NCBI RefSeq assembly: GCF_900107115.1
Contig: NZ_FNOS01000003.1
Span: forward strand, 62,001-126,000
Source: Salimicrobium album
Lineage (GTDB): Bacteria; Bacillota; Bacilli; Bacillales; Halobacillaceae
DNA: 64,000 bases
Direction: 5' to 3'
In this document: positions 1-7,757 of the stretch, piece by piece
Numbering within the stretch: position 1 is the first letter of the stretch
Layout of the letters: each line of letters starts with the position of its first letter
The notes under the pieces: generated by a model
The model's input: only the letters and a program-made list of their open reading frames with translations
What the model was told of the DNA's origin: nothing
Database searches by the model: none
Translations under genes and position numbers: made by a program

Positions 1-1918
1 CGTCACTGAGATCATTCTCCATATCTTCCATCACTTCCTGCGTGGACCGCTCCCGGTCTCCCGGGTCCACGAGCTGTACGGTATAACTGGCCCGGTCAGC
101 ACTGCCGCCGGCCAGCCCCATTTCTCCGCTGCCGATTGACAGGTAATGGACGTCGACAACGTCACTGAACTCATTCAGACGCTTGCTTATCTCCGAAGTA
201 ACGGTTTCTGTTTCTTCAAGAGATGTCCCACGCTCAAGTGAAACGTCGACTTCTATCTGCCCCTGATCGGATTCCGGGATGAAAGAAGTTCCGACGAGCG
301 GGATGAGCGCTATACTTCCTCCTATGGAGAGAATCGTGAGCAGCACGGTCGTTTTGCGGAATTTCAGCACTTTCCTCAGCACCCGCTGATACCCCCGGTT
401 CATTTTTCCAAGGAGCCGGTCAAACCAGTTCCGCTTCCCGTCGCGCATCGCTTTCGTCAAAAGTTTGGAGGACAGCATAGGTATAAGCGTCACCGAAACG
501 GCGAGAGAAGCGAGCAGGGCGAACGAAATGGTCAGGGCGAGCGGCGTGAACAGCTCGGAGGCGATTCCGTCCACCAGCATGATCGGCAGGAATACGACGA
601 GTGTCGTAGTGGCGGAAGCGATAACGGCCGGAGCCAGTTCGGAGGCCCCTTTCTCCGCTGCTTCCTTCATCGAGAATCCTCGCTGCCGGTAGCTGACGAT
701 ATTTTCAAGGATCACGATGGAACTGTCCACCATCATCCCTATACCGAGCGCCAGTCCGCCCATCGTCAGAACGTTGAGCGTCTCCCCGGTAAAATACATG
801 AGAGTGAACGTCGATATGATCGCGATCGGAATGGAGATTCCGATGACGAGCGTCGCCCGTATACTCTTCAGAAACAGAAGCAGTACCGCGACGGCGAACA
901 GACCACCAATAATGATGTTCACGATGACGCTGTTGATTGAAACTTTGATGAACTCCGACGTATCGAGCACGGTTTTCATCTCCACGTTCTCCGGCAGTTC
1001 GGGAGCTACTTCATCCATCGCGGTCTGGATGTTTTCAGCCGTCTCCACCGTGTTCGCATCCGTCTTTTTCAGAGCGGACAGTACGACGGCCGTCTCCCCG
1101 TTCACTTCCGAAACAGTCCCGGTGTCTTCGATCCTTTTTTCCACCATGGCAATCTGGTCGAGCTTCAGACGATCTCCGGACTCCGTGGTCAGAACGGTGT
1201 TCTTGACGTCATCGATCGAATCGAATTCCCCGTTCACACGGATACGGAGGTTCTTATCCCCTTTATCGACGGACCCTGCTGTCGCCGCCTGATTGGAAGC
1301 GTTCAGAGTCTGGATTATCGTCTGACTATCGATGCCTAATCGGGCGAGTTTTTCCTTTTCGATTTCAATCTGAACTTCTTCGGTACGGCCGCCCTCGACG
1401 GAAATCGAGGCGACTCCTCCCTGCCGCTCCAGATAAGGAACGAGCTGGTCTTCGGCGATCTGCTGAAGTTCCGCCGGCGTATCCCCGGATAATCCGATGG
1501 TCATGATCGGCAGGGCCTGAGGGTCGAAGCGGAGGACGCTCGGCTCCCCGGCATTCTCCGGCAGCACTCCCGATACCCGGGAGACCGCTTCTCTCACTTC
1601 AAGAAGGGCACTGTCAAGATCCACTCCCGTCGAAAACTGCATGAAAATAAGCGAGGCTCCCTGCTGGGACTGGGACTGCAGCACTTCGAGTCCTTCGAGT
1701 GAGCTGACCGCCCCTTCGATTGGACGGCTGACGAGCTGTTCCACATCCTGCGGGGCCGCTTCCTCATAGGAAGTCGACACGACCGCAACCGGCAGGTCGA
1801 TGTCCGGGTACAGATCGATCGTCAGGTTTCTGAGGGAGACGAACCCGAGAGCGAGGATGGCAGCGACGATCATAATGACACCGACGGGGCGCTTGATGGA
1901 CGTCTGTACGAGCTTCAT
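1..1918 (-). CDS. RND efflux pump, HAE1/SwrC-like (3' part cut by window edge)
   Basis: Inner-membrane proton-driven drug or amphiphile exporter, N-terminal 639 codons only. The start reads MKLVQTSIKRPVGVIMIVAA, a typical first membrane helix of AcrB/SwrC proteins. A long extracytoplasmic porter region follows, then a block of membrane helices containing GLALGIGMMVDSSIVILENI, whose Asp is the conserved proton-relay position of helix 4. The start codon at 1918 directly abuts the stop of the adaptor gene (1919), so the two are co-transcribed and probably translationally coupled. Gram-positive relatives such as B. subtilis SwrC export surfactin-like compounds; the substrate here is unknown. Reading continues off the window edge without a stop. 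The family call is secure. Confidence 0.93.
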   Translation of the reverse strand, partial: MKLVQTSIKRPVGVIMIVAAILALGFVSLRNLTIDLYPDIDLPVAVVSTSYEEAAPQDVEQLVSRPIEGAVSSLEGLEVLQSQSQQGASLIFMQFSTGVDLDSALLEVREAVSRVSGVLPENAGEPSVLRFDPQALPIMTIGLSGDTPAELQQIAEDQLVPYLERQGGVASISVEGGRTEEVQIEIEKEKLARLGIDSQTIIQTLNASNQAATAGSVDKGDKNLRIRVNGEFDSIDDVKNTVLTTESGDRLKLDQIAMVEKRIEDTGTVSEVNGETAVVLSALKKTDANTVETAENIQTAMDEVAPELPENVEMKTVLDTSEFIKVSINSVIVNIIIGGLFAVAVLLLFLKSIRATLVIGISIPIAIISTFTLMYFTGETLNVLTMGGLALGIGMMVDSSIVILENIVSYRQRGFSMKEAAEKGASELAPAVIASATTTLVVFLPIMLVDGIASELFTPLALTISFALLASLAVSVTLIPMLSSKLLTKAMRDGKRNWFDRLLGKMNRGYQRVLRKVLKFRKTTVLLTILSIGGSIALIPLVGTSFIPESDQGQIEVDVSLERGTSLEETETVTSEISKRLNEFSDVVDVHYLSIGSGEMGLAGGSADRASYTVQLVDPGDRERSTQEVMEDMENDLSD

Positions 1919-3055
1919 CTATTCATCCTCCCCGATGATGCGGATCTCCGCCCCGTCCGTCAGGGTGACCTGACCGGATGTGACGACGCTGTCCCCTTCG
2001 CTGACATCACCGGTGACAGCCGATTCTTCCGTCTGCGAGGACTCCACCGATACCGGCACTTTGACAGCTTTCTTCTCTTCCACTTTATAAACGAAAGTTT
2101 CGTCCGACGTCTCAACGAGCGCTTCCGTAGGAATGATCGTCGTGTTCTCAACGACCGTCTCCGGCAGCTGAAATACAGCCGTCGTGCCCGGCTTTATGGA
2201 ACCGTCCGGGTTGGAGATTTCCGCTTCCACGCTGTAAAGTCCCGTATCCCCGGGCACGGTGGCGACATTCGTCAGCTGTGCTTCCACCGGCTCGTCGGAT
2301 GCTTCCACGTCCACCTGATACTTCGCTCCTTCTTCGAAAAGAGATGTCTGTTCCGCCGTAATCGAAGCAGTAATGAGAGCAGGGTTCAGCGACACTACCG
2401 TTGCGAACGGCTGCTGGTTCGTAGCCATATCTCCGACGTTCCCCTGTATGGAGGTGACTACGCCGCTCCTCGGGGAGGTGAGCGTCTCCGGTCCCGACTG
2501 CTCCCGTGCCTGCTCCAGCTGAATTTCCGCCTGTTCCACCTGCAGCCGTGCCGACTCGACGGCGGAGCTGGCCTGACTGAGCTGCTGTTCGGCCTGGGCC
2601 ACCTGACCTTCTAGTTCCTGTTCCGAAGGACCGAGCAGCCCGCTCAGTCCTTCCGGTGCTTCCTGATTCTTCGCTCTTTCGACAGCTTCTTCCGCGTCAT
2701 CACGGGAGGCGATTGCCTGATCCAGCTGCTGTCGTGCCTGAGCCAGTGCGTTTTCCTGAAGTTCCACCTGAGACTCTCCCTGGCCGGGAGTAATTTCAGC
2801 CAGCGCATCGCCTCTTTCCACGCTGTCTCCTTCTTCCACACTGATAAACGTAATTTCTCCGGGGGCGCCGGGGACGACAGGGGACGTGGCAGAAGGCTCG
2901 GCCCGGGCGAGAATTTCCCGCTCCACGGTGAATGTGCCTTCCCTTATTTCCTCTGTTTCCACCGGGGTGACCCGTGTCTTTTCTTCTTCCGTTTCGTCAC
3001 TTGAACAGGCTGCCAGCAGTATCAGCAAAAGCGAAAGTAAAATTCCTCGTTTCAT
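1919..3055 (-). CDS. RND efflux periplasmic-adaptor-type lipoprotein (HlyD/MFP family)
   Basis: Membrane-fusion adaptor working with the RND pump that follows it. The 378-residue protein begins with a lipoprotein signal, MKRGILLSLLLILLAACSSDE, with Cys17 in the lipobox, so it should be anchored to the outer face of the membrane. A split biotinyl-lipoyl-like region (APGEITFISVEEGDSVERGD and later SPRSGVVTSIQGNVGDM) flanks a long coiled-coil rich in Gln, Ala and Glu (about residues 110-190). A beta-barrel and membrane-proximal domain follow. The start is supported by AAGGAG nine bases upstream. Adaptors of this kind with HAE1 pumps are common in Bacillaceae. Confidence 0.93.
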   Translation of the reverse strand: MKRGILLSLLLILLAACSSDETEEEKTRVTPVETEEIREGTFTVEREILARAEPSATSPVVPGAPGEITFISVEEGDSVERGDALAEITPGQGESQVELQENALAQARQQLDQAIASRDDAEEAVERAKNQEAPEGLSGLLGPSEQELEGQVAQAEQQLSQASSAVESARLQVEQAEIQLEQAREQSGPETLTSPRSGVVTSIQGNVGDMATNQQPFATVVSLNPALITASITAEQTSLFEEGAKYQVDVEASDEPVEAQLTNVATVPGDTGLYSVEAEISNPDGSIKPGTTAVFQLPETVVENTTIIPTEALVETSDETFVYKVEEKKAVKVPVSVESSQTEESAVTGDVSEGDSVVTSGQVTLTDGAEIRIIGEDE

Positions 3056-3107
3056 GGGGGCATACTCCTTCAGTGTGAAAAATATTAAAACGCTCTCATT
3101 TTATCAG

Positions 3108-3137
3108 AAAAAAAGCTGCCGCCTGTACGCGACAGCT
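3108..3137 (-). terminator. Rho-independent terminator of the 3147-3764 gene
   Basis: On the minus strand, arms AGCTGTCGC and GCGGCAGCT (3114-3137, one mismatch) are followed by seven T. It separates the upstream gene from the RND operon. Confidence 0.8.
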
Positions 3138-3146
3138 CACCATTGT

Positions 3147-3764
3147 TTATAGCGTAGAGCCCAGCTGTGATACGATCAGATCTATTTTTTTCTCGACGGG
3201 AAGCTGATACCCTCCGAACCGTTCGTCGAAATGATCGAACACCGGCTGCATTTCTTCGAGATCGATCAGTTTCTGGTACGTTTCGTACATGTGACGGTAC
3301 TGATCGATGTACCGCTTCATCTTCTTGTAGAACCCGGACAGGTGGTACGCAGATGAGAAATCAAAAGCTTTGAATACCTGGGTATCATAGTGCGGGAAGG
3401 CCGGGTTTATCGCGTGCAGCATCGCTGTCGCCAGAGGGAACTGCAGCGTGTAAGCACCCTTGTGGTTCGCCACTTCGTACAGGCTTTTCGTAATGTGGTA
3501 GACATTCGGACGCGTCTCTCCGCGCACGCCTTCCATCAGATCGAAGAACCTGTCCTTGAAATCCTGAGTAAGGCTCGGGTTCTCCAGTCTGTAAAAATGA
3601 CGGAACACAAACTGGTACAGCCCGTCTTCCGGCACGTATGTAGAATGATACATGCGGTTCGTGTACAGATATACTGCGACTTTCTCTTCCGGAATAGCAT
3701 TGATCAACTCTTCATAATCACCAATGATCATTGATGTAAGTTCCTGTGATGCACGATATTTCAT
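3147..3764 (-). CDS. Uncharacterised protein, possibly helix-hairpin-helix glycosylase-like fold
   Basis: A 205-residue soluble protein I do not recognise as a named family. The preferred start is the ATG at 3764 (MKYRASQELT), which has GGGGTG nine bases upstream; an in-frame GTG at 3776 lies inside that ribosome site. It is mostly helical, with no signal peptide or membrane segment. The stretch ATAMLHAINPAFPHYDTQV resembles the 'hxLHxxNPxxFPxYDxxV' pattern that I associate with OGG/HhH-type DNA-glycosylase-fold proteins of unknown role. That is only an inference from a short motif. It is monocistronic, with its own terminator, and lies between the RND operon and the repeat cluster. Confidence 0.75.
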   Translation of the reverse strand: MKYRASQELTSMIIGDYEELINAIPEEKVAVYLYTNRMYHSTYVPEDGLYQFVFRHFYRLENPSLTQDFKDRFFDLMEGVRGETRPNVYHITKSLYEVANHKGAYTLQFPLATAMLHAINPAFPHYDTQVFKAFDFSSAYHLSGFYKKMKRYIDQYRHMYETYQKLIDLEEMQPVFDHFDERFGGYQLPVEKKIDLIVSQLGSTL

Positions 3765-3819
3765 AATTATTCTCACCCCGACTTTAGTTTTCGAATCCTC
3801 TACTGTTCCCTATTTTACA

Positions 3820-4010
3820 GAAGGTTACGGGTTTTTCCAATCTATTTAGGAAATTTACCCCGCTGTGACAAAATTTCTGCCATTCGGAGCACGAATCGTG
3901 CCCTTCGGGTGCTTATTTTTTCGCTGAAGGTAACGTTTCTGCCGTAATCGTGCCCTTCGTGCCGGACCAGGCGCTCTGAAGGTAACGATTCCCGCTGTTT
4001 CGTGACCTTC
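3820..4010. repeat. Cluster of ~33-nt GAAGGTNACG...CCTTC hairpin repeats
   Basis: Fills most of the 330-base gap 3765-4094. Complete units lie at 3926-3958 and 3978-4010, each 33 nt, starting GAAGGTAACG and ending in CGTGCCCTTC or CGTGACCTTC, so the ends are inverted repeats of 10 with 8 and 9 matches. A partial unit ends at 3906 (AATCGTGCCCTTC) and a lone left arm GAAGGTTACG lies at 3820-3829. The same unit recurs near 27.1 kb. The short reading frames over it look like chance products of the repeat. Confidence 0.75.
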
Positions 4011-4094
4011 GGACAGGAAAAGGGAAGCTGAACGGCACGATTCCACGCTTCAGGTGAACTTTCCGCACTCATTCCTTTTCCTTAAGGTATAATA

Positions 4095-5015
4095 ATGAAG
4101 AAACATACAGAAAGGATGATGCATTTGATCAGAAAAAAACGGGACAAGCCGGTCCAGTTGAAGATTCTGCACGCGCTGGAGAAAAGAAAAACGCTGACGG
4201 AGCAGGAACTGCTGCAGAAAAGCCGGCTCGAGAAAGGATGGGAAGGGGAGCAGCTTTTCGACCGGATGACCGGGACCGTGTCCAAAGAGACACTTCAGCT
4301 TCACGACCTGCGGCTGACCTGCCGCGGTTCCACCTTTCAGCTGGATACGCTGCTCATCCGCCCGGATGCGATTTACCTGTACGAAGTGAAGTACTATAAC
4401 GGCGAGTTCGTGTATGAGGATGGGGACTTCAAACTCTCCGGCGGTAAAGTGATCCTCAATCCCCTGCATCAGCTTCTGCGCGCCCGCACCCTGCTGCACC
4501 AGCTGCTCGAAGAACACGGATATTCTTTTCCGGTCCGGGCCTACGTCGTTTTCCCTCACCCCCATTTCTTCCTGTACCATGCCCCTGTAACCGATTCTTT
4601 TCTTTTTCTCCCGCAGTGGAAAAGTCATATCACCCGTCACGCTGCTGCCGGGGTTCTGACGGCCACCCACCACAAACTGGCGGACCTGCTTTGTTCTCTG
4701 CACAGAAAAGAGCCGTCTGCGACACAGGATGTTCTCTACGGGGAACTGCACAAAAATCTATTCTGTCCGGGCTGTGCCGGACCCGTGTGCCGCCAGTTCA
4801 AAACATTCTTCTGTCCGGACTGTGACAACCATTACCCGGCGGGCCGGCTCATTTATGAAGCGCTGAAGGAATTCCGTCTTCTCTTTCCGGAGATGCGTCT
4901 CACCCTTTCTTCGGCACGAAATTGGTGCCGCGTCGCTTCCGACAAACAGATCAGACGCGCGCTCGCTCGTCATTTTAACGAAAAAGGACAAGGGCGGGGT
5001 GTACACTACGTGTGA
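4095..5015 (+). CDS. NERD (nuclease-related) domain protein with C-terminal zinc ribbon
   Basis: A 306-residue protein. The NERD core (about residues 45-150) shows GWEGEQLFD, then QLDTLLI, then YLYEVKYYNGEF; the Asp and the Glu-x-Lys pattern fit the restriction-endonuclease-like active site of this family. Near residues 223-245 four cysteines in CPGC and CPDC form a probable zinc ribbon, followed by a helical tail. NERD proteins are thought to act on DNA, but the exact job is not known. The start could be the ATG at 4095 (AAGG seven bases upstream) or the MM pair at 4116/4119 (AGAAAGG upstream). It is convergent with fabZ and shares its terminator. Confidence 0.85.
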   Translation: MKKHTERMMHLIRKKRDKPVQLKILHALEKRKTLTEQELLQKSRLEKGWEGEQLFDRMTGTVSKETLQLHDLRLTCRGSTFQLDTLLIRPDAIYLYEVKYYNGEFVYEDGDFKLSGGKVILNPLHQLLRARTLLHQLLEEHGYSFPVRAYVVFPHPHFFLYHAPVTDSFLFLPQWKSHITRHAAAGVLTATHHKLADLLCSLHRKEPSATQDVLYGELHKNLFCPGCAGPVCRQFKTFFCPDCDNHYPAGRLIYEALKEFRLLFPEMRLTLSSARNWCRVASDKQIRRALARHFNEKGQGRGVHYV

Positions 5016-5030
5016 ACCGTTTTTTTCCAA

Positions 5031-5067
5031 ACAAAAACGACCTCCCTGAGAGAGGTCGCTTCCTTTT
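5031..5067. terminator. Bidirectional terminator between NERD gene and fabZ
   Basis: Perfect 7-bp stem CGACCTC/GAGGTCG (5038-5058) with an A-run before it and a T-rich stretch after it on the plus strand, so it can end both convergent genes. It nearly touches the fabZ stop (5066-5068). Confidence 0.85.
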
Positions 5068-5488
5068 ATTTCAGGGCGAACATGATTTCCGCTTCGCAGG
5101 CGACTTCGCCGTCTACGGAAGCAACAGCTTTCCCTTTACCCATCGGGCCTTTGAGCCGGACGATTTCCACTTCCAGCTTCAGTCGATCCCCGGGCTTCAC
5201 CTGACGTTTGAAGCGGCACTTGTCGATGCCGGTGAAGAAGGCGAGTTTCCCCTGGTTCTCCTCTTTCTTCAGCATAGCGACAGCACCGGTCTGGGCCAGC
5301 GCTTCCGTGATCAGTACTCCCGGCATTACCGGATAGTCGGGGAAGTGGCCCTGGAAATACGGTTCATTGACGCTTACATTTTTATAAGCGACCGCCCGCT
5401 CGCCTTCTTCGAGCTCCTCGACTTCATCGATGAGCAGAAACGGGTAGCGGTGCGGAATGACTTCTTTGATTTCATTAATATCAAGCAT
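5066..5488 (-). CDS. fabZ: 3-hydroxyacyl-[acyl-carrier-protein] dehydratase FabZ
   Basis: Dehydrates 3-hydroxyacyl-ACP to trans-2-enoyl-ACP in type II fatty acid synthesis in the cytoplasm. At 140 residues it matches the usual family length. It has the hot-dog fold signature [12 protein letters not shown] near the N terminus and the catalytic His in [14 protein letters not shown]; the Glu of ITEALAQ is the second catalytic residue. Promoter elements TTGCGT and TATAAT lie just upstream. Its position next to flhP/flhO matches B. subtilis (ywpB). Confidence 0.97.
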   Translation of the reverse strand: MLDINEIKEVIPHRYPFLLIDEVEELEEGERAVAYKNVSVNEPYFQGHFPDYPVMPGVLITEALAQTGAVAMLKKEENQGKLAFFTGIDKCRFKRQVKPGDRLKLEVEIVRLKGPMGKGKAVASVDGEVACEAEIMFALK

Positions 5489-5512
5489 ATGTATACTCTC
5501 CTTTTTTTCTAC

Positions 5513-5541
5513 ATTATAAGTATGTTTTCTGTGGAACGCAA
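5513..5541 (-). promoter_or_regulatory. Sigma-A-type promoter of fabZ
   Basis: Minus strand -35 TTGCGT (5536-5541), 17-bp spacer, -10 TATAAT (5513-5518), placed 25 bases upstream of the fabZ ATG. It is adjacent to and divergent from the promoter of the small gene at 5600. Confidence 0.7.
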
Positions 5542-5545
5542 AAAG

Positions 5546-5572
5546 GTTTGCCGATTCTCCCAGTAAGGGTAT
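5546..5572 (+). promoter_or_regulatory. Possible sigma-B-type promoter of the 48-aa gene
   Basis: GTTTGC (5546-5551), 15 bases, GGGTAT (5567-5572). This resembles the general-stress consensus GTTTAA-N12-15-GGGWAW (4 of 6 and 6 of 6 matches). TATAGA nearby could alternatively serve sigma-A. Confidence 0.45.
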
Positions 5573-5599
5573 AGAACGTTAAGAAGGAGGTGGAAAGAT

Positions 5600-5746
5600 A
5601 TGTTATGGACAATAATAGTTATTCTCCTGATACTGTGGCTGGTCGGCTTCGTCATCGATCTTGGAGCTATCATTCATCTGCTCGTCATCGCAGCCATCGT
5701 TCTTATCGTCATCAGACTTATTCAAATGGTTACAGGGAAAAAGTAG
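5600..5746 (+). CDS. lmo0937-family small membrane protein (48 aa)
   Basis: The protein begins MLWTIIVILLILWLVGFVID and ends IRLIQMVTGKK, with two hydrophobic helices separated by a short HLLV loop. This is the pattern of the short lmo0937-type proteins found across Bacillales, whose function is unknown. A strong ribosome site AAGGAGG lies 10 bases upstream. The stop codon TAG runs into the first base of a terminator hairpin shared with the convergent gene. A sigma-B-like promoter upstream suggests stress control. It is easily missed because of its length. Confidence 0.85.
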   Translation: MLWTIIVILLILWLVGFVIDLGAIIHLLVIAAIVLIVIRLIQMVTGKK

Positions 5747-5771
5747 AGCAGAGTGATCCGTCACTCTGCTC
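5738..5771. terminator. Terminator hairpin overlapping two convergent stop codons
   Basis: Perfect 11-bp arms at 5746-5756 and 5761-5771 with a TCCG loop. The last base of the plus-strand TAG (5746) and all of the minus-strand TGA (5761-5763) are inside the stem. The T-run exists only for minus-strand transcripts (A-run at 5738-5742). Confidence 0.8.
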
Positions 5772-6003
5772 CTGTCATGATATCGATGATCTGCTGCCAC
5801 AGCGACCAGTCGAACACTTCAAGCGGATTGCCTCCGCCTATGACGCCGTAACCGATCATCAGCCCGACGACGAGCGCAAGCAGGCATAGAAGCACGACAA
5901 TGATGAGACGCAGCCAGATCGGGAGTGCTCTCCGTCTCTTATTCCGTGTCTTCGCTTCGTTCGTTTTATTCTTTCTGTAGTTCTTTCTCGTATTTTCTAC
6001 CAT
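5761..6003 (-). CDS. EpuA-like small membrane protein ('RNA polymerase subunit beta' family annotation)
   Basis: An 80-residue protein with a very basic cytoplasmic N terminus (ENTRKNYRKNKTNEAKTRNKRRR), one strong membrane helix (LRLIIVVLLCLLALVVGLMI) and a short outer tail ending in a WSLWQQIIDIMTG segment. It matches the small EpuA/DUF family that databases often mislabel as an RNA polymerase beta subunit and that lies beside flhP in Bacilli. It is not a polymerase subunit in any sense I can see. It is downstream of flhP by 18 bases, probably in the same operon. Confidence 0.8.
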   Translation of the reverse strand: MVENTRKNYRKNKTNEAKTRNKRRRALPIWLRLIIVVLLCLLALVVGLMIGYGVIGGGNPLEVFDWSLWQQIIDIMTGAE

Positions 6004-6021
6004 ACATAAATCTCCTTATAT

Positions 6022-6858
6022 TCAGGATCGCAACTGATTGACGAGTCCCATCATTTCATCCGACGTCGATAAAGCCCGGGCGTTGAACTGATAGGCCCGC
6101 TGCATCTGGAGCATCCCGGTCATCTGCTGTCCGGTATCCACGTTCGATGCCTCCAATGAATTGCTGCGGACGGAGCGATCTTCATTTTCCACAGCAGCAA
6201 GTATTTCCTCTTCGTTAAATCCGAGAGCCTCTGTATCAGGCAGACGGAAACGGTTCCCCTCCGTTGTCTCGAGCATGCGCGGACGGATGGCCTCCGCGAT
6301 ACCGATACTTGCTTCCGTCTCTTCACGGTCGCCTCTCTTCACGGAAATCGAGCCGTCTCCCCGGATCGTGAAGTCGTCAAAACCGTTATCGAGGCGGATC
6401 TCCTCCCCGTCCTCCCCGAGAACCGGGTGGCCTTCCCCCGTCGTCAGCATAAGCTGATCGTTTTCCACCGGCAAAAAATAAAAGTTCCCGGCCCGTGTGT
6501 ACTGCGTTTCGTTTCCTGCCTCCGTCGGCACCTGAACACGGAACAGATGACGCTCTTTCAAAAGCGCGAGATCGAGTTCCCTGTCCGTCGTCCGGACCGT
6601 CCCCTGCTTCAGATCGAGGTTCGTATGTCCGAGCCGGGCACCTGATCCGAGACGGATTCCATCCGGCGTCCGGCGTCCGACAGCAGCTTCTTTATCTTTC
6701 AGGTTGTCTATGTTCTGAGTGAGAAGTGAAGTGAAATCGGCCTGCCTGGATTTGTATCCGGCCGTGTTCGCATTTGAAATGTTCTGTCCGATGATATCAA
6801 GCTTTCGCTGCACCTGGCCCATCGTTACGGCTGACTGCATCACTGCACGATTTACCAC
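6022..6858 (-). CDS. flhP: Flagellar basal-body rod/hook-type protein FlhP
   Basis: A 278-residue rod/hook-family protein. The N-terminal signature LDIIGQNISNANTAGYKSRQ and the C-terminal SNSLEASNVDTGQQMTGMLQ plus RAYQFNARALSTSDEMM are the two helical ends that pack in the flagellar rod (FlgG/FlgE superfamily). It should be exported through the flagellar type III apparatus and form part of the distal rod. The gene order flhO-flhP downstream of mbl equals B. subtilis. Its presence indicates that the organism makes flagella. Confidence 0.92.
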   Translation of the reverse strand: MVNRAVMQSAVTMGQVQRKLDIIGQNISNANTAGYKSRQADFTSLLTQNIDNLKDKEAAVGRRTPDGIRLGSGARLGHTNLDLKQGTVRTTDRELDLALLKERHLFRVQVPTEAGNETQYTRAGNFYFLPVENDQLMLTTGEGHPVLGEDGEEIRLDNGFDDFTIRGDGSISVKRGDREETEASIGIAEAIRPRMLETTEGNRFRLPDTEALGFNEEEILAAVENEDRSVRSNSLEASNVDTGQQMTGMLQMQRAYQFNARALSTSDEMMGLVNQLRS

Positions 6859-6907
6859 AGTTTCCCTCCTCCTCTATTCTTCCCCGGTTTCCCGTTCAAT
6901 AAGTTCA

Positions 6908-7729
6908 TCACTGGACTCTGCCGATTTCGGTGACGGCCGACTGTAGGTTCTGGTCGTAGGCACGCAGCACACGCTGATTCAATTCAAAGGACCGGTAGTT
7001 ACTCATCATTTCGGTCATCGTGGCCTGAGCATCGACGTTCGACCGTTCAAGCATCCCCTGCCTGACTTCGAACTCCATATCCTCTTTCCCCCGGGCCTCT
7101 TCCGTTACAGCATCTTCCCCTGCCCGGAACAGGTCATCCCCTTCTTTTATAAACTGGGAAGCATCCGGCGTGTACGTAATGCCGAGAGGTTCTTCTTCTC
7201 CGTCTATTTCAACTGTACCGTCATTTCGTACCGTAAACTCCATGCCTCCGGTCTGGACCGGGTTCCCTTCGGCGTTCAGTACGTAGTTGCCTTTATTCGT
7301 GGTAAGAAACCCTTCCCCGTCCACGGTGAAATTTCCGTTCCGCGTATAGCGCGTCTCACCATCTTCATTCCGGACGTTGAAAAACGTGAACCCTGTTTCA
7401 TCCGGCGCGCCCTTCTGGAGAAGAGCCATGTCTGTCGCGGTCCCTGTTTCCCTGAGCCCCCCCTGCGTAAAAGAAGGTACGGTTTCCTGAAGATACATTC
7501 CCGTGTGCATTGAGCCGATACCCCGGTCCTGCGGGAGGCTCAGGCCGCTTTTTACAGGAAGCTGCAGCCGGCCCGACTCTTTAATGAGCATTTCCGGGAA
7601 GGCCCGTTTCACTCCCTGATCCTGCTTGTACCCCGGCGTATTTGCATTTGAAATATTGTTGGTCAGTGTCTCCTGATATCGCTGATTCGCCACCATCGCC
7701 GATGCAGAATTGTAAAATCCACGAAGCAT
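6908..7729 (-). CDS. flhO: Flagellar basal-body rod protein FlhO
   Basis: A 273-residue rod protein starting MLRGFYNSASAMVANQRYQE, then TNNISNANTPGYKQDQ, the conserved N-terminal rod motif. The C terminus has RSNVDAQATMTEMMSNYRSFE. I choose the ATG at 7729 because GGGGAGG precedes it and because the homologue begins MLKGLY; an upstream in-frame extension to 7792 would overlap mbl. It is the partner of flhP 49 bases downstream. Both probably form the FlgF/FlgG-like distal rod. Confidence 0.92.
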   Translation of the reverse strand: MLRGFYNSASAMVANQRYQETLTNNISNANTPGYKQDQGVKRAFPEMLIKESGRLQLPVKSGLSLPQDRGIGSMHTGMYLQETVPSFTQGGLRETGTATDMALLQKGAPDETGFTFFNVRNEDGETRYTRNGNFTVDGEGFLTTNKGNYVLNAEGNPVQTGGMEFTVRNDGTVEIDGEEEPLGITYTPDASQFIKEGDDLFRAGEDAVTEEARGKEDMEFEVRQGMLERSNVDAQATMTEMMSNYRSFELNQRVLRAYDQNLQSAVTEIGRVQ

Positions 7730-7757
7730 GAGCCTCCCCTGCCTTCCCTTTTTAAGT

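Noticed and set aside
3842-4072. Two short minus-strand frames (63-76 codons) between the unknown gene and the NERD gene
   Set aside because: They lie over the hairpin repeats and their residues simply mirror the repeat units.
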